In this document: piece after piece, positions 15,828-25,349 of the stretch | Numbering within the stretch: the stretch's first letter is position 1 | Layout of the letters: each line of letters starts with the position of its first letter | Source of the DNA: Acetobacterium sp. KB-1 | GTDB taxonomy: Bacteria; Bacillota; Clostridia; Eubacteriales; Eubacteriaceae | DNA: 64,000 nt | NCBI RefSeq assembly: GCF_003260995.1 | Contig: NZ_CP030040.1 | Coordinates: forward strand, 2,334,501 to 2,398,500 | Direction of reading: 5' to 3' | Made by a program: the position numbers and the translations under genes | Notes under the pieces: model-generated | Told to the model about the DNA's origin: nothing | The model's input: only the letters and a program-made list of their open reading frames with translations | Databases searched by the model: none

Positions 15828-17138
15828 TTTTGGCAACCTAACACAAAAAGTACTACCCGCTCCTAAAGTGCTTTCCACCGCAATGGTTCCACCATGAAGA
15901 CTGACAATGCGCTGGGAAATAGTGAGCCCCAGCCCGGTACCGGGAGTACTGCGGGATTGATCCGCTTTATAAAAGCGATCGAAGATTTTTTCCTGATCTT
16001 CTTTTGTGATGCCCTTCCCGGTATCGACGATTTTAACGATCACTTCTTTAGCTGTTGCCTTTAGATCAATCCTGATTTCACCATTTTCCGGAGTATGATG
16101 AATGGCATTGGTCAACAGATTAATAATAACCTGAGCCATTAACTCCTGATCGCCCTTGTAGATCATTTCATCCAACTGGATATCCAGATCGATATTTTTG
16201 GCTTCCCACTTTTCCTGCAGCAGCAGCACCACCCGCCGGATCGATTCATCCAGCGAAAAAGCTTCTTTCTTCAGTCCCAGAACGCCATTTTCCAGTTCCG
16301 AGAGTTTTAACACATTGGCCGACAGCTTCCAGAGCCGGTCACTTTCATCCACAATGATGTCAATGTATTCCTGACGCTGGATTTCCGAAAGTTCCGGATC
16401 CTTTAAAAGCTTGCCAAAGCCTTTAATGGAGGCAATCGGGGTTTTAAACTCATGGGATACATTACTGACAAAATCCCGATGAATATAATCGTTTCGGGAA
16501 AGCGCTTCGGTCATGATATTAAAATTCCGAGCCAGCACCGCCAGCTCATCTTTACCGACCACCTTTAGTCGCAAATCAAAATCACCATCAGCTACTTTTT
16601 TAGTGGCTTCCGAAACAGCTTTAATCGGTTTGGCAATCATCGCTACCGCAATAACAATCAGCACCGAGCCAATTAACAGGGTTACCAGCATGGTGGTTCG
16701 CTGAATGTTCACAAAACCGGCGATTTGATTTCGCTCCAGATTCGGTGTGCTGACAACGTAACCATCGGTCAGTTTGCCCAGGGCCATCGGCAAGTTCTGG
16801 CCTTGGTGGGAGTCCCGGTAGACAATCTCGCCATTTTCAAGTTTTGCAATTTCATCCTCAGACAGGCTCACATCTACTTCATCTAGGCTGGCATAAATTT
16901 GGGATACTACAATGCCTTGGGTATATAAGCCAGTGATGGCATCATCACTCAACTTTTCCTGATTCAGGGTCTGAACAGCCTGAGCCTGGTTAACCAATTC
17001 CACCCGAATCTGCTCCAGCACATTTCCCACTTGTGACCAGTAAATCACGCCAAAGGTTAAGGTGGATGAGAAAAAAAGCACCCCTAAAAAGGTCACCAGA
17101 AATTTTGTATAGATTGAATGAAAAATTTTATTCTTCAT
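15825..17138 (-). CDS. Sensor histidine kinase
   Basis: A 437-aa membrane kinase. Membrane segment 1 is at residues about 10-30, then comes an extracytoplasmic sensor region of about 115 residues, and membrane segment 2 is at about 150-170. A HAMP region follows, with the dimerisation/phosphoacceptor domain having H229 in SHEFKTP. The ATP-binding domain has an N box NLLTNAIHHTP, G1 DTGKGI and G2 GTGLGL. It lies 18 bases after the response regulator gene on the same strand and is the last gene of the MacAB-like operon. It probably senses the compound or envelope stress handled by that pump. The signal is not identifiable from sequence. Confidence 0.92.
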   Translation of the reverse strand: MKNKIFHSIYTKFLVTFLGVLFFSSTLTFGVIYWSQVGNVLEQIRVELVNQAQAVQTLNQEKLSDDAITGLYTQGIVVSQIYASLDEVDVSLSEDEIAKLENGEIVYRDSHQGQNLPMALGKLTDGYVVSTPNLERNQIAGFVNIQRTTMLVTLLIGSVLIVIAVAMIAKPIKAVSEATKKVADGDFDLRLKVVGKDELAVLARNFNIMTEALSRNDYIHRDFVSNVSHEFKTPIASIKGFGKLLKDPELSEIQRQEYIDIIVDESDRLWKLSANVLKLSELENGVLGLKKEAFSLDESIRRVVLLLQEKWEAKNIDLDIQLDEMIYKGDQELMAQVIINLLTNAIHHTPENGEIRIDLKATAKEVIVKIVDTGKGITKEDQEKIFDRFYKADQSRSTPGTGLGLTISQRIVSLHGGTIAVESTLGAGSTFCVRLPK

Positions 17139-17156
17139 ATGACTCCTTAGGCCAGA

Positions 17157-17828
17157 CTATAAAACCCGGGCCTTATAGCCCAGGCCTTTGACCGTGATGA
17201 TTTCAAAATCGTGGTTGTTTTCCAGTTTTTCCCTTAATCGTTTGATGTGGACATCAACGGTACGGTGATCACTTTCACTTTCATACCCCCAAATTTCATC
17301 CATAATTTGCGCCCGGGTAAAAATGCGATTGGGTGCTGACAACAGTTTAAACAGTAGCATAAACTCTTTTTTGGGTAGGGTTGTGATTTCATCACTGATA
17401 CTCAATGTCAGGGCCTCATAATCCAGAATTGTTTTTCCCACCACCAGCTGTTGCTCATTGGCTATTTTGGCCCGGCGCAATAAGGCAAAAATCCGGAGGA
17501 GCATTTCATCAATGTCCACCGGTTTTACCATATAATCATCCGTACCTGCTTTAAAGCCGGTTTTCTTATCATCGATGCTTTCCCTGGCGGTGATCATCAG
17601 GATCGGGAGCTCAAAGCCCCCATCCCTCAGTGTTTTGGTTAAGATATGCCCATCCATATGGGGCATCATGACGTCAGTAATTAACAGATCGATGTGATTC
17701 TTTTCCAGCGCTTCCAGAGCCATAACACCGTCAACCGCTTCATAAACCGAATAGCCTTCTTTTTCCAGGGTATCCCGAAACAGGCGGCGGATGTGGTTAT
17801 CATCTTCGCAGATTAAAATACTGAACAT
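17157..17828 (-). CDS. OmpR/PhoB-family response regulator
   Basis: A 223-aa regulator with a receiver domain (residues 1-120) and a winged-helix DNA-binding domain (about 130-223). The phosphoacceptor is D52 in LLITDVMMP, the acidic pocket is E8/D9, and the conserved lysine is K102 in MVKP. The C-terminus ends with HRTVDVHIKRLREKLE and VKGLGYKA, typical of OmpR-type regulators. The kinase gene follows within 18 bases. The upstream neighbour is the broken efflux permease, so the pair probably controls that transporter operon. Confidence 0.94.
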   Translation of the reverse strand: MFSILICEDDNHIRRLFRDTLEKEGYSVYEAVDGVMALEALEKNHIDLLITDVMMPHMDGHILTKTLRDGGFELPILMITARESIDDKKTGFKAGTDDYMVKPVDIDEMLLRIFALLRRAKIANEQQLVVGKTILDYEALTLSISDEITTLPKKEFMLLFKLLSAPNRIFTRAQIMDEIWGYESESDHRTVDVHIKRLREKLENNHDFEIITVKGLGYKARVL

Positions 17829-17849
17829 TTTTTTCTCCTGTTTTCTCTC

Positions 17850-19038
17850 CTAAATACTTCGCAGGGCGTCAATGGGGTTAAGACGGGAAGCTTTGCGGGC
17901 TGGTGTAAAACCAAAAACCACGCCGATGATGGCAGAAAAGCCAATTGCTAAAATAACAGTCGATGCGCTCAGGAAAAAATTGGTTCCGATCAGATAAGCT
18001 ACCACCCAGGCCAAAACGACCCCGAGTATAAAGCCAATAACGCCGCCAATCAAACAGAGCACCACCGATTCAATTAGAAATTGGAGCTGAATCTGTTTGG
18101 GTTCTGCTCCCAACGCTTTTCGCAAACCGATTTCGCTGGTCCGTTCGGTGACCGAAACCAGCATCATGTTCATAATCCCGATGCCCCCGACTACCAGTGA
18201 GATCGAAGCGATTCCTGCCAGCATCAGCGAAAGAATATTGGTCATTTCTTCAATGGTATCCAGGATACTTTGCATGTTGACAATGGAATAGCCATCTTCA
18301 TCATCATTGAAGGCTTTTGTTAAAACGCCTTCAACCTGCCGGGTTGTGGTCTCTGCCACAGTTTCATCAGCAATATAAACGGTCAAACTGTTGATATATT
18401 TTGCTCCCACAACGCCCATGGCGGTGGTATAGGGAATGATCACTGAATTATTGGTATCGGCGGAGGCAAAGTTGTCCGATTCCTGCAAAATCCCAATAAC
18501 ATGGTAGGTAATGCCACCAATTTTAATTTCTTCGCCGATGGGATTTTTTCCCACATAGAGTTCCGTGGCGATGTCATTTCCAATTAATGCCACTCGGCTT
18601 TCATTTTCGGTATCAAGGATGTTGATGATTCGTCCGGATGAAATAACATCTTCGGTGTTCTCAAAATAAACGTCATTCTTACCCTGAAGACTAATTTCAT
18701 CCATCGTGTTTCCCTCAAAAGTTACCGTTGTCTGGCCGGAAATGGTTGGGGCAACTCCTTCTACGTTTGAAAGCTCTGAGATCTCATCGACATCACTCTG
18801 AGTCAGCCCCTGTTTCAAGGGTGTTCCCTGGACCTGGAGACCTGGAGACCTGGACAGTCACCGTATTAGCCCCCATAGAAGCTACCTGATCGGTGACGGT
18901 ACTGGTTGCTCCGGAAACAATGGTGATCAGCGCAATAACCGATCCCACCCCAATAATAATACCCAGCATGGTCAGAAATGATCGCATCTTGTTGCTGATA
19001 ATATTCTCTAATGCCATTTTAATACTTTCCTTAAGCAT
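17850..19038 (-). pseudogene. MacB/FtsX-like ABC permease, frameshifted by an 8-bp tandem repeat
   Basis: A permease subunit with an N-terminal membrane segment, a periplasm-like domain and three C-terminal membrane segments. It reads in two frames. The N-terminal part starts at the ATG at 19038 ([21 protein letters not shown]) and stops at 18793 after 81 residues. The C-terminal part is open from 18818 to 17850 and ends ARKASRLNPIDALRSI, as in FtsX-like permeases. The break falls in three perfect copies of GACCTGGA (18831-18854). By hand translation, one or four copies give one continuous frame, while two or three do not. It is either a phase-variable gene in the OFF state or a recent mutation. 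The rest of both halves is intact. Confidence 0.88.
18831..18854. repeat. 8-bp tandem repeat, three copies, inside the permease gene
   Basis: Three perfect direct copies of GACCTGGA lie at 18831-18838, 18839-18846 and 18847-18854. The unit length is not a multiple of three, so each gain or loss shifts the reading frame, as in slipped-strand contingency loci. Confidence 0.9.
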
Positions 19039-19720
19039 TGTATACCCCCTCACTGAGATTTCCATCGACAATCCGGACAATTCGGCTGCCATTTTTAGCC
19101 ACATCGGCATCGTGGGTGATCATCACGATCGTCTTTCCTTCTTCATTAAGTTCCTTAAAAAGGTTTATTATCTGATGGCCGGTTTGCTGATCCAGCGCTC
19201 CGGTTGGTTCATCAGCCAACAAAATGGTTGGCTCAGTAACCAATGCCCGGGCAATGGCAACCCGCTGCTGCTGGCCGCCGGATAACTGATTAGGACGGTT
19301 TTTCATCTTATCTGCCAGTCCCACCCGTTCTAAGATATGGGCACTTCGCTGCTGTCGTTCTTTTTCGGGCACTCCAGCATAAATAAGCGGCAGCTCCACA
19401 TTTTTCTGAGCGGATAAGCGTTGCAGCAACTGAAATTGCTGAAAAATAAAGCCAATTTCCCGGTTCCTTATATGAGAAAGATCCGCTTCCGGCAGATCGC
19501 AAATGCGTTCCCCAGACAGATAATAGGTCCCACTAGTAGGCACATCCAGACAGCCGATAATGTTCATCAAGGTGGATTTTCCCGAACCGGACGGTCCCAG
19601 CACGGAAAGAAAATCGCCGCGATTGATTAAAAGATCAATCCCTTTTAGAACGACCTGCTCCTCTTCACCCATGATATAGGTTTTAACCACATCATTCATT
19701 TTTAAAATTTCATCAGACAT
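19031..19720 (-). CDS. MacB/LolD-type ABC transporter ATPase
   Basis: A 229-aa ATPase for an efflux or lipoprotein-type transporter. Walker A is GPSGSGKST, the signature is LSGGQQQR, Walker B is [11 protein letters not shown] and the switch His is in MITHD. The sequence [20 protein letters not shown] at the N-terminus is typical of the MacB-like group. It overlaps the membrane fusion protein gene by 8 bases upstream and the permease start by 8 bases downstream. It would power the permease, which is currently out of frame. Confidence 0.93.
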   Translation of the reverse strand: MSDEILKMNDVVKTYIMGEEEQVVLKGIDLLINRGDFLSVLGPSGSGKSTLMNIIGCLDVPTSGTYYLSGERICDLPEADLSHIRNREIGFIFQQFQLLQRLSAQKNVELPLIYAGVPEKERQQRSAHILERVGLADKMKNRPNQLSGGQQQRVAIARALVTEPTILLADEPTGALDQQTGHQIINLFKELNEEGKTIVMITHDADVAKNGSRIVRIVDGNLSEGVYNA

Positions 19721-20591
19721 TCGAGGTCACCGTCTGTTGAGGGCCGGAAAAGGTCGTTGTTTCATAAATAATTTCTGGAATCAACACAATATCTCCCTCA
19801 TTCAAGCCTTCTGTTATCTCTATTTTTACGCCATCGGTGATCCCTGTTGTCACCATGCGGCTCGCAACTTTGCCATCATCATTTTCTATGTTAACATAGG
19901 TTTTATCATCTCCGGTGAATTGAATTGCGTCAACCGGAACCGTTAAAACATCTTCTTCACTTTCTTCGACAATGATAACTTCAGCATTCATACCAATGCG
20001 AATATCCGCATCTCCGGTAAAATTCACCTTAGCTGTAAAATATGCAACGCCCTTTTCATTTGTTGCTTCACGACTAATTTCAGAAACGATTCCGTTAATG
20101 CTACGATCAATACTGTCAATGTTAATCTCGGCGGATGTATTCACTTCGATGTCGGATAACTGATTTTCTTCAACTTTTAAATTAATTTGCAAGTTTGAAT
20201 AATCAACAATTTCCATTATTTTCCCACCAACCGATACGGTATTGTCCTTCTCATAATAAATCTTTGATACCTCACCAGCAATTGTTGATCGAATCACTTC
20301 TCCTGTTGTTGTGATGTAGAGATCCTTGTTTACCGGAACTTGCTCGCCTTCACTCACGTAAATATCGGCGATTTGCTGTGAACTTGTCGCAATCACTTCT
20401 TGCCGGTTCTGGCTTTCAATAACCCCGGTAAATCGATCATCATCGACAATATCTTCACTTTTCACCCGATACTCCGTACTCTGCTCTGACTTCTGATTAA
20501 AAAAAGTTTGATACCCCCAGACCAGTCCCAACACAATCACCGCACATACGACACCACCAATTATCATCATTTTCCGTTTTTGCTTTACCAT
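19713..20591 (-). CDS. MacA/HlyD-like membrane fusion protein
   Basis: A protein of about 292 aa with an N-terminal membrane anchor (residues about 9-28, MIIGGVVCAVIVLGLVWGY) and an extracytoplasmic barrel-sandwich region. The motif EVIATSSQQIADIYVSEGEQVPVNKDL is the biotinyl-lipoyl-like hairpin half. Gram-positive homologues work with MacB-type transporters, for example B. subtilis YknX-type. The ATG at 20591 is chosen because an upstream TTG would overlap the GGAGG site; spacing is 11 bases. It is the first gene of a five-gene operon: fusion protein, ATPase, permease, response regulator and kinase. Confidence 0.87.
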   Translation of the reverse strand: MVKQKRKMMIIGGVVCAVIVLGLVWGYQTFFNQKSEQSTEYRVKSEDIVDDDRFTGVIESQNRQEVIATSSQQIADIYVSEGEQVPVNKDLYITTTGEVIRSTIAGEVSKIYYEKDNTVSVGGKIMEIVDYSNLQINLKVEENQLSDIEVNTSAEINIDSIDRSINGIVSEISREATNEKGVAYFTAKVNFTGDADIRIGMNAEVIIVEESEEDVLTVPVDAIQFTGDDKTYVNIENDDGKVASRMVTTGITDGVKIEITEGLNEGDIVLIPEIIYETTTFSGPQQTVTSNV

Positions 20592-20753
20592 TTTTTTACT
20601 GACCTCCAAATAATATTTTTGATGTCCTAATCATAAGCATTCAATGTGAATCAAAAATGAACCCTTTAATTTTTTAAGTTTTTTCATTTTTGTTGCTTAT
20701 CTCCGTTTTGGGGTATCAATAATGCAATAAGTAAGATAAAGGAGGATGCGACA

Positions 20754-20966
20754 ATGTTAACAGATGAATTAGATTTAATGAAAGAAAATCAAGTATCCGA
20801 TATTCCCGAAAAGAAACCATTTTATTATTCTAAATGGTGGCTAGTTGTCTGGAGTCTTTTTATTTGGCCAATCGGACTCATCATGCTCTGGGGCTATTTT
20901 GCCAATATGCATAAAACTGAAATGCCACGTACCCGCCTGATTAAAGATAATTTAGAGGATCTGTAG
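20754..20966 (+). CDS. Small single-span membrane protein, unknown function
   Basis: A 70-aa protein with a charged N-terminus and one or two hydrophobic stretches (residues about 26-50, KWWLVVWSLFIWPIGLIMLW). The C-terminus is charged. It starts 8 bases after AAGGAGG, so translation is well supported. I recognise no family with a known role. It is divergent from the MacAB-like operon, 162 bases from the fusion protein start. Confidence 0.7.
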   Translation: MLTDELDLMKENQVSDIPEKKPFYYSKWWLVVWSLFIWPIGLIMLWGYFANMHKTEMPRTRLIKDNLEDL

Positions 20967-21042
20967 CGCTATCAAATTAATACAAACCTTTGAATAACCT
21001 TAAAATATCGATGCTTTCGGCATGTGGAAACACCACCTATCC

Positions 21043-21071
21043 TTGATAAATACTCTGGTTCGTGTTAAAAT
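21043..21071 (+). promoter_or_regulatory. Promoter of the glycosyltransferase gene
   Basis: TTGATA (21043-21048), a 17-bp spacer and TAAAAT (21066-21071). It gives a 5' leader of about 180 bases that contains a large hairpin. Confidence 0.6.
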
Positions 21072-21102
21072 AAAACAACTTAAGTGCGATGAAGATAAAC
21101 TC

Positions 21103-21139
21103 ACACAACCACCTGGAATATAATTCCTGGTGGTTGTGT
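21103..21139 (+). promoter_or_regulatory. Leader hairpin with a competing partner
   Basis: Arms ACACAACCACC and GGTGGTTGTGT form an 11-bp stem, extended by GGAAT/ATTCC after a T-T mismatch. The loop is only ATA. A second ACACAACC at 21190-21197 could compete for the same GGTTGTGT. There is no T-run after the hairpin, so any control would be at RNA stability, translation or alternate folding. The remaining bases of 20967-21255 show only the promoter and a ribosome binding site. Confidence 0.5.
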
Positions 21140-21255
21140 CATGAATAAAATGCATTTATACTATATCAGGTGGTTATTTAATCCGAACAACACAACCTCT
21201 TGCTGGCTTTCACAACGATCGATATAACTTAATACGAAGGAGAAATTAAATAGAG

Positions 21256-22494
21256 ATGGTTTCACAAATTTTTACCCTGTTATTTATTTTAGGTATCCCG
21301 TTTTTTATTTATGGTATCTACTATTTAGGTATTGGCCTATTTGGTTATACCAAACACAATAAGTACACCCTTTCCCCACCCAAAAATCGCATTGCTGTGG
21401 TGGTTGCCGCACGAAACGAGGCGGCGGTAATTGGCAATCTCATTGAAAGCCTTCATCAGCAGGATTATCCAAAAGAACTGCTGGATATCTATGTCATTCC
21501 TAATAATTGCACCGACAATACCAAAGAAGTGGCTCTTTCTCACGGTGCCAAGATCATGACCTGTACTGCTGAGGTTAAGTCAAAAGGCGCTGCCCTTTCT
21601 CAATTCTTTGATTATATTTTTAAAGAAAATGATGTCTACGATGCCTTTTGCATTTTTGATGCCGATAATCTGGTCGATAAGCATTTTATCACCTCAATGA
21701 ACAATGTTCTGGAATCAGGTGAAAAAATTGCTCAGGGTTACCGGGATAGCAAAAATCCGAGTGATTCCTGGATTTCTGGTTGTCAATCAGTGTTTTACTG
21801 GACCCTGAATCGTTTTATGAACCTGGCCCGCCATAAATTAGGCTGGTCCGCCACCTTAAATGGAACCGGATTTATGATGCATGCCGATGTCATCAAAAAA
21901 GAAGGTTTTAAAACGTTCAGTCTAACCGAAGATATCGAATTTACCACCCAGTGCATTATCAAGGGTTACCGGGTCGCCTGGGTTCCCGAGGCGGTTACCT
22001 ACGATGAGCATCCGATTACCTTTGATCAATCCTGGTCTCAGCGCAAACGCTGGTCCACCGGCACCATTCAGTGCTTTAACCAGTATTCGCAACAACTCAT
22101 TGACGCGGTGGTCAAGGATAAAAATCGTTGTGCTATGGACATGCTGATGTTTTTGGTTGCTCCCTTTATGCAAGTATTAACCTGTATTTATACCATTTGT
22201 TCCTTTATCATTTTAGGAATGCTGTTTATTACGACCAGTGTCTGGTCCAATGCTTTGACCTTTGCCATTCTCTTTTCGATTGGCGGCGTCATCTTCAGCG
22301 TGATTTTTACTGCCATGGTATTATGGCTGGAAGGCAAAAAAATTCGTCAGATCAACAACATTTCGGTTTTTTCTTTCTGGTTTTATCTGGCCTCCTGGAT
22401 TCCCATTAATGTTTTGTGTTTTATTAAACCGATTGAAATATGGGAACCGATTGAGCATACCAAAAGCATTAAGATCTCACAATTAGTTGAATAA
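21256..22494 (+). CDS. Membrane GT2 glycosyltransferase (processive-type)
   Basis: A 412-aa family 2 glycosyltransferase with one N-terminal membrane segment and several at the C-terminus, the layout of cellulose/hyaluronan/PNAG synthases. Catalytic motifs are visible: VVVAARNEAAVIGN at the nucleotide site, DAD in FCIFDADNLVD, ED in LTEDIEF and the QRKRW motif that marks processive synthases. The start at 21256 is 13 bases from AAGGAG, a little long, but an in-frame stop lies just upstream. It is monocistronic, with a terminator right after it. The product polysaccharide is unknown. Confidence 0.88.
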   Translation: MVSQIFTLLFILGIPFFIYGIYYLGIGLFGYTKHNKYTLSPPKNRIAVVVAARNEAAVIGNLIESLHQQDYPKELLDIYVIPNNCTDNTKEVALSHGAKIMTCTAEVKSKGAALSQFFDYIFKENDVYDAFCIFDADNLVDKHFITSMNNVLESGEKIAQGYRDSKNPSDSWISGCQSVFYWTLNRFMNLARHKLGWSATLNGTGFMMHADVIKKEGFKTFSLTEDIEFTTQCIIKGYRVAWVPEAVTYDEHPITFDQSWSQRKRWSTGTIQCFNQYSQQLIDAVVKDKNRCAMDMLMFLVAPFMQVLTCIYTICSFIILGMLFITTSVWSNALTFAILFSIGGVIFSVIFTAMVLWLEGKKIRQINNISVFSFWFYLASWIPINVLCFIKPIEIWEPIEHTKSIKISQLVE

Positions 22495-22495
22495 G

Positions 22496-22529
22496 CAAAA
22501 AGGATGATCCGCGGATCATCCTTTTTTTA
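22496..22529. terminator. Bidirectional terminator
   Basis: A perfect 22-bp palindrome (22501-22522) with arm AGGATGATCCG is flanked by A4 and T7. It serves the glycosyltransferase gene and the convergent membrane protein gene. Confidence 0.9.
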
Positions 22530-22536
22530 GACTAAA

Positions 22537-23664
22537 TTATATTTTTATTTCCCCGTCTTCTGTTAATACGGCCTTTGCCTGTTCGTCACTCGGCACTTTC
22601 ATCGCTTGATCGATTTCTTTCGCTAAAACCGATTCGTCCAACTCGGTTTGTCTTTCTTTTTTAAACCGTTGCTCTTGATTCGCTGTCATAAGCAGCAGTA
22701 TAAAAGTTCCCACCAAACCCAGCAGAATAACCCAATACCCGACTTCTAACCGGAGGGTAAAAAACATGATCATAAAATTTGCCTGGCCACTGAGATAATT
22801 GGCGATAAAGGCACCCACATCTCCCAGTGTTCCAGTTAAGATGGCCCGCAGTACCTCAACAATACCACTGTTTACCTGACTTGCCAAACTGGCAAGCTGC
22901 TCACTAATTTTATTATTGGCAACCGCAGTTCCAATCCCAACTGCTATAAATAGAGTTGCTAACAATCCGGAAATAAAAACAGACAGCTTGATACTGGCCC
23001 GTTTATATAGAATAAGCGCTGTTAAAGCTAGAATAACAAGAAATAAGAACAGAACGAAACCATTGGCAGTCGCTTTATAGCCATCGATGGTTGCCATCAC
23101 TGCGTTAACCCGATCCATGGATTGTCGGGCCTGAATGCTCACTTCATTGACTCGACCCGCCAGACCTCTCAGGCTTTGAACAATTTTCCATACATCAGTG
23201 AGCATCCCGTTAATGCTTTCGCCATGATTAAAGCGGGTTGCCATGATTTCCTGCACCTTGGGATCGACCAGGTAATCCAGTGCCGGACTCGATAAGGCTT
23301 CATTCACACTGCTGAGGTAACCCTGATCCGGCAGTGGATTTCTTAGCATCTCCAGTACCGGCACATCCAGTATTTTAAGATTACCAAGCGGCACCCCATA
23401 TATCTCAAAGCGATCAATGGGTTCCTGCTTTACAAACTCACTCAGCGAAAAATTGATCAAGTCATACTCCGGACTGATCACCGTCACTGTATTGTTCATA
23501 AATCCTGACACCGATAGATTCGCTTTTGCGCTCATAAATGGCATAAAAAAACCAGCCAGAGCAAGCAGGGCAGACAGCAGGGCGGCAGTTCTCAACTTAT
23601 TTTTTTGCACCCTTATTTTTATCCAATCAGACCACTTTATAAACAGTTCTTTAATCATTATCAC
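22537..23664 (-). CDS. Multi-pass membrane protein, unknown function
   Basis: A 375-aa protein with a hydrophobic segment at residues about 27-45, a polar extracytoplasmic stretch of about 150 residues, then three more hydrophobic segments at about 200-225, 228-250 and 310-335. The C-terminal tail is charged. I recognise no family. The start is taken as GTG at 23664, where AGGGG lies about 10 bases upstream; an ATG two codons in is further away. It is monocistronic and lies between the glycosyltransferase and the amino acid transporter. Confidence 0.65.
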   Translation of the reverse strand: MIMIKELFIKWSDWIKIRVQKNKLRTAALLSALLALAGFFMPFMSAKANLSVSGFMNNTVTVISPEYDLINFSLSEFVKQEPIDRFEIYGVPLGNLKILDVPVLEMLRNPLPDQGYLSSVNEALSSPALDYLVDPKVQEIMATRFNHGESINGMLTDVWKIVQSLRGLAGRVNEVSIQARQSMDRVNAVMATIDGYKATANGFVLFLFLVILALTALILYKRASIKLSVFISGLLATLFIAVGIGTAVANNKISEQLASLASQVNSGIVEVLRAILTGTLGDVGAFIANYLSGQANFMIMFFTLRLEVGYWVILLGLVGTFILLLMTANQEQRFKKERQTELDESVLAKEIDQAMKVPSDEQAKAVLTEDGEIKI

Positions 23665-23731
23665 TTTCTTAGTCCCCTTTCAAGCATTCTATAGGCAATT
23701 ATACCCTAAAAGTAAAATCAATACCATAAGT

Positions 23732-23763
23732 CAAAAAACCATCTCACATGAGATGATTTTTTG
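23732..23763. terminator. Terminator of the amino acid ABC transporter operon
   Basis: Arms CAAAAAACCATCTCA and TGAGATGATTTTTTG pair over 15 bases with one mismatch and a 2-base loop. T6 runs appear on both strands. Confidence 0.8.
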
Positions 23764-23812
23764 TTATCGATTTTTAACGTTATGATATCCAGGCTTGATA
23801 AATCAATTGCAA

Positions 23813-24541
23813 TTATAAGACCTTATTTAGAAAATTGATGGTTCTCTGATTTTTGGGATTGCCGAAAATTTCACTTGGCGGACCTTCTTCGACGATAAAA
23901 CCTTCATCAATAAAGATTACCCGATCGGCAACCTCTCGCGCAAATCCCATTTCATGGGTCACCACAATCATGGTCATGCCATCTTTGGCCAGCTGCTTCA
24001 TTACATTTAAGACCTCACCCACCATTTCAGGATCTAAGGCCGAGGTCGGTTCGTCAAAAAGCATGACATCCGGATTCATGGCCAGGGCCCGGGCAATAGC
24101 CACCCGCTGCTGCTGACCACCGGACAACTGTTCCGGATAAACATTCGCTTTTTCGGCCAGATCAACCCGTCTTAGCAGCTTCATTGCGGTTTCTTCGGCT
24201 TCTTCTTTTGTTTTTAACTTAAGTGATACCGGAGCAAACGAAATATTTTTTAAGACGGTCATATGCGGGAAGAGATTAAATTGCTGAAAAACCATACCAA
24301 TATCTTGTCTGTATTTGTTGATATTGCCATCCGCCTTGGTAATATCATTGCCATCCACCTCAACGGTACCACTGGTGGCTTCTTCTAGGGCATTGATACA
24401 GCGCAAAAGTGTGCTTTTCCCCGAACCGGAGGCTCCAATAATACAGATTACTTCCTGTTCTTTCACTTCCAGGTTAATGTCCTTCAGGACTTCTAAGTCA
24501 CCAAAACTCTTTTTCAGGTTCTTAATTATTACTTTTCCCAT
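23813..24541 (-). CDS. Polar amino acid ABC transporter ATPase (GlnQ type)
   Basis: A 242-aa ATPase that energises uptake of a polar amino acid. Walker A is GASGSGKST, the signature is LSGGQQQR, Walker B is [12 protein letters not shown] and the switch His is in VVTHE. The start is the ATG at 24541 (MGKVIIKNL), which matches the usual family length; an upstream TTG gives a longer but atypical N-terminus. It overlaps the permease gene by 20 bases. Confidence 0.93.
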   Translation of the reverse strand: MGKVIIKNLKKSFGDLEVLKDINLEVKEQEVICIIGASGSGKSTLLRCINALEEATSGTVEVDGNDITKADGNINKYRQDIGMVFQQFNLFPHMTVLKNISFAPVSLKLKTKEEAEETAMKLLRRVDLAEKANVYPEQLSGGQQQRVAIARALAMNPDVMLFDEPTSALDPEMVGEVLNVMKQLAKDGMTMIVVTHEMGFAREVADRVIFIDEGFIVEEGPPSEIFGNPKNQRTINFLNKVL

Positions 24542-25187
24542 AAGACATTTTCCTTTCAATTCGTTTTGAAATCTTTGATAAAATCATAATAATGACAAAA
24601 TACATCACCGCAACAATAAACCACACCTCAAAGGAGCGAAAATTATTGGCAATGATCAGCCGCCCGGTTTGAGTTAATTCGGTCACACTGATTACTGATA
24701 GAAGTGAGGTATCCTTTAAGGTAATAATGCACTGATTAATCAGTGCCGGGGTCATGGTGCGAATCGCCTGGGGTAAGATAACGCTCCGCATTGCCATTCC
24801 GTAAGGTAAGCCCAAACTCCGGGCGGCCTCCATCTGACCTTTGCCAATCGACTCAATCCCACCACGGACAATCTCGGCCAGATAACCACCAGCATTCAGA
24901 CTTAAGGTAATAACCCCGGAAATAACCGGATCTGATTGAATCCCCAGAACCTGCGGAATACCAAAGTAGATAAAAAATGCCTGAACCAATAAGGGTGTCC
25001 CCCGGACAACATCCACATAAACCAGAGCAATTGCTCTTAATGTTTTTCTTTTTGATACCGACAAGAGACCAAAAACCATCCCTAAAATACCGGCACAAAT
25101 AAGTGAAATGATTGTAATTTGAACCGTTAAACCCAAACCTGCAATCAGGCGGGGCCAATACTGTACGACTAATTCGAGTATATTCAC
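24522..25187 (-). CDS. Polar amino acid ABC transporter permease
   Basis: A 221-aa membrane permease of the His/Glu/Gln/Arg/opine family with about five hydrophobic segments. The EAA loop [25 protein letters not shown] near residue 120 contacts the ATPase. It lies between the binding protein gene and the ATPase gene on one transcript. Substrate is not predictable from sequence. Confidence 0.92.
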   Translation of the reverse strand: MNILELVVQYWPRLIAGLGLTVQITIISLICAGILGMVFGLLSVSKRKTLRAIALVYVDVVRGTPLLVQAFFIYFGIPQVLGIQSDPVISGVITLSLNAGGYLAEIVRGGIESIGKGQMEAARSLGLPYGMAMRSVILPQAIRTMTPALINQCIITLKDTSLLSVISVTELTQTGRLIIANNFRSFEVWFIVAVMYFVIIMILSKISKRIERKMSYGKSNN

Positions 25188-25277
25188 GTCAACCTCCTTC
25201 TATGGTTCCAGTTGTCCAATAGTCTTTACTCTCGCGCAAGGGATCACGCAAGTAAACACTTTTAGATAACTTAGAGA

Positions 25278-25315
25278 AATCATCTGTCAGTGGTATAATC
25301 CACTGACAGATGATT
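25278..25315 (-). promoter_or_regulatory. Intercistronic stem-loop after the binding-protein gene
   Basis: A perfect 16-bp stem (25278-25293 with 25300-25315) has a 6-base loop and no T-run. Such hairpins between binding protein and permease genes commonly stabilise the upstream mRNA part, giving more binding protein. Confidence 0.6.
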
Positions 25316-25349
25316 CCAAAATTAATAACGTGTTATTTTTTCTAACAGA

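Noticed and set aside
18793-18818. Two separate genes for the permease
   Set aside because: The halves join into one standard FtsX-like permease, and the break lies in a frame-shifting repeat, so a single broken or switching gene explains it better.
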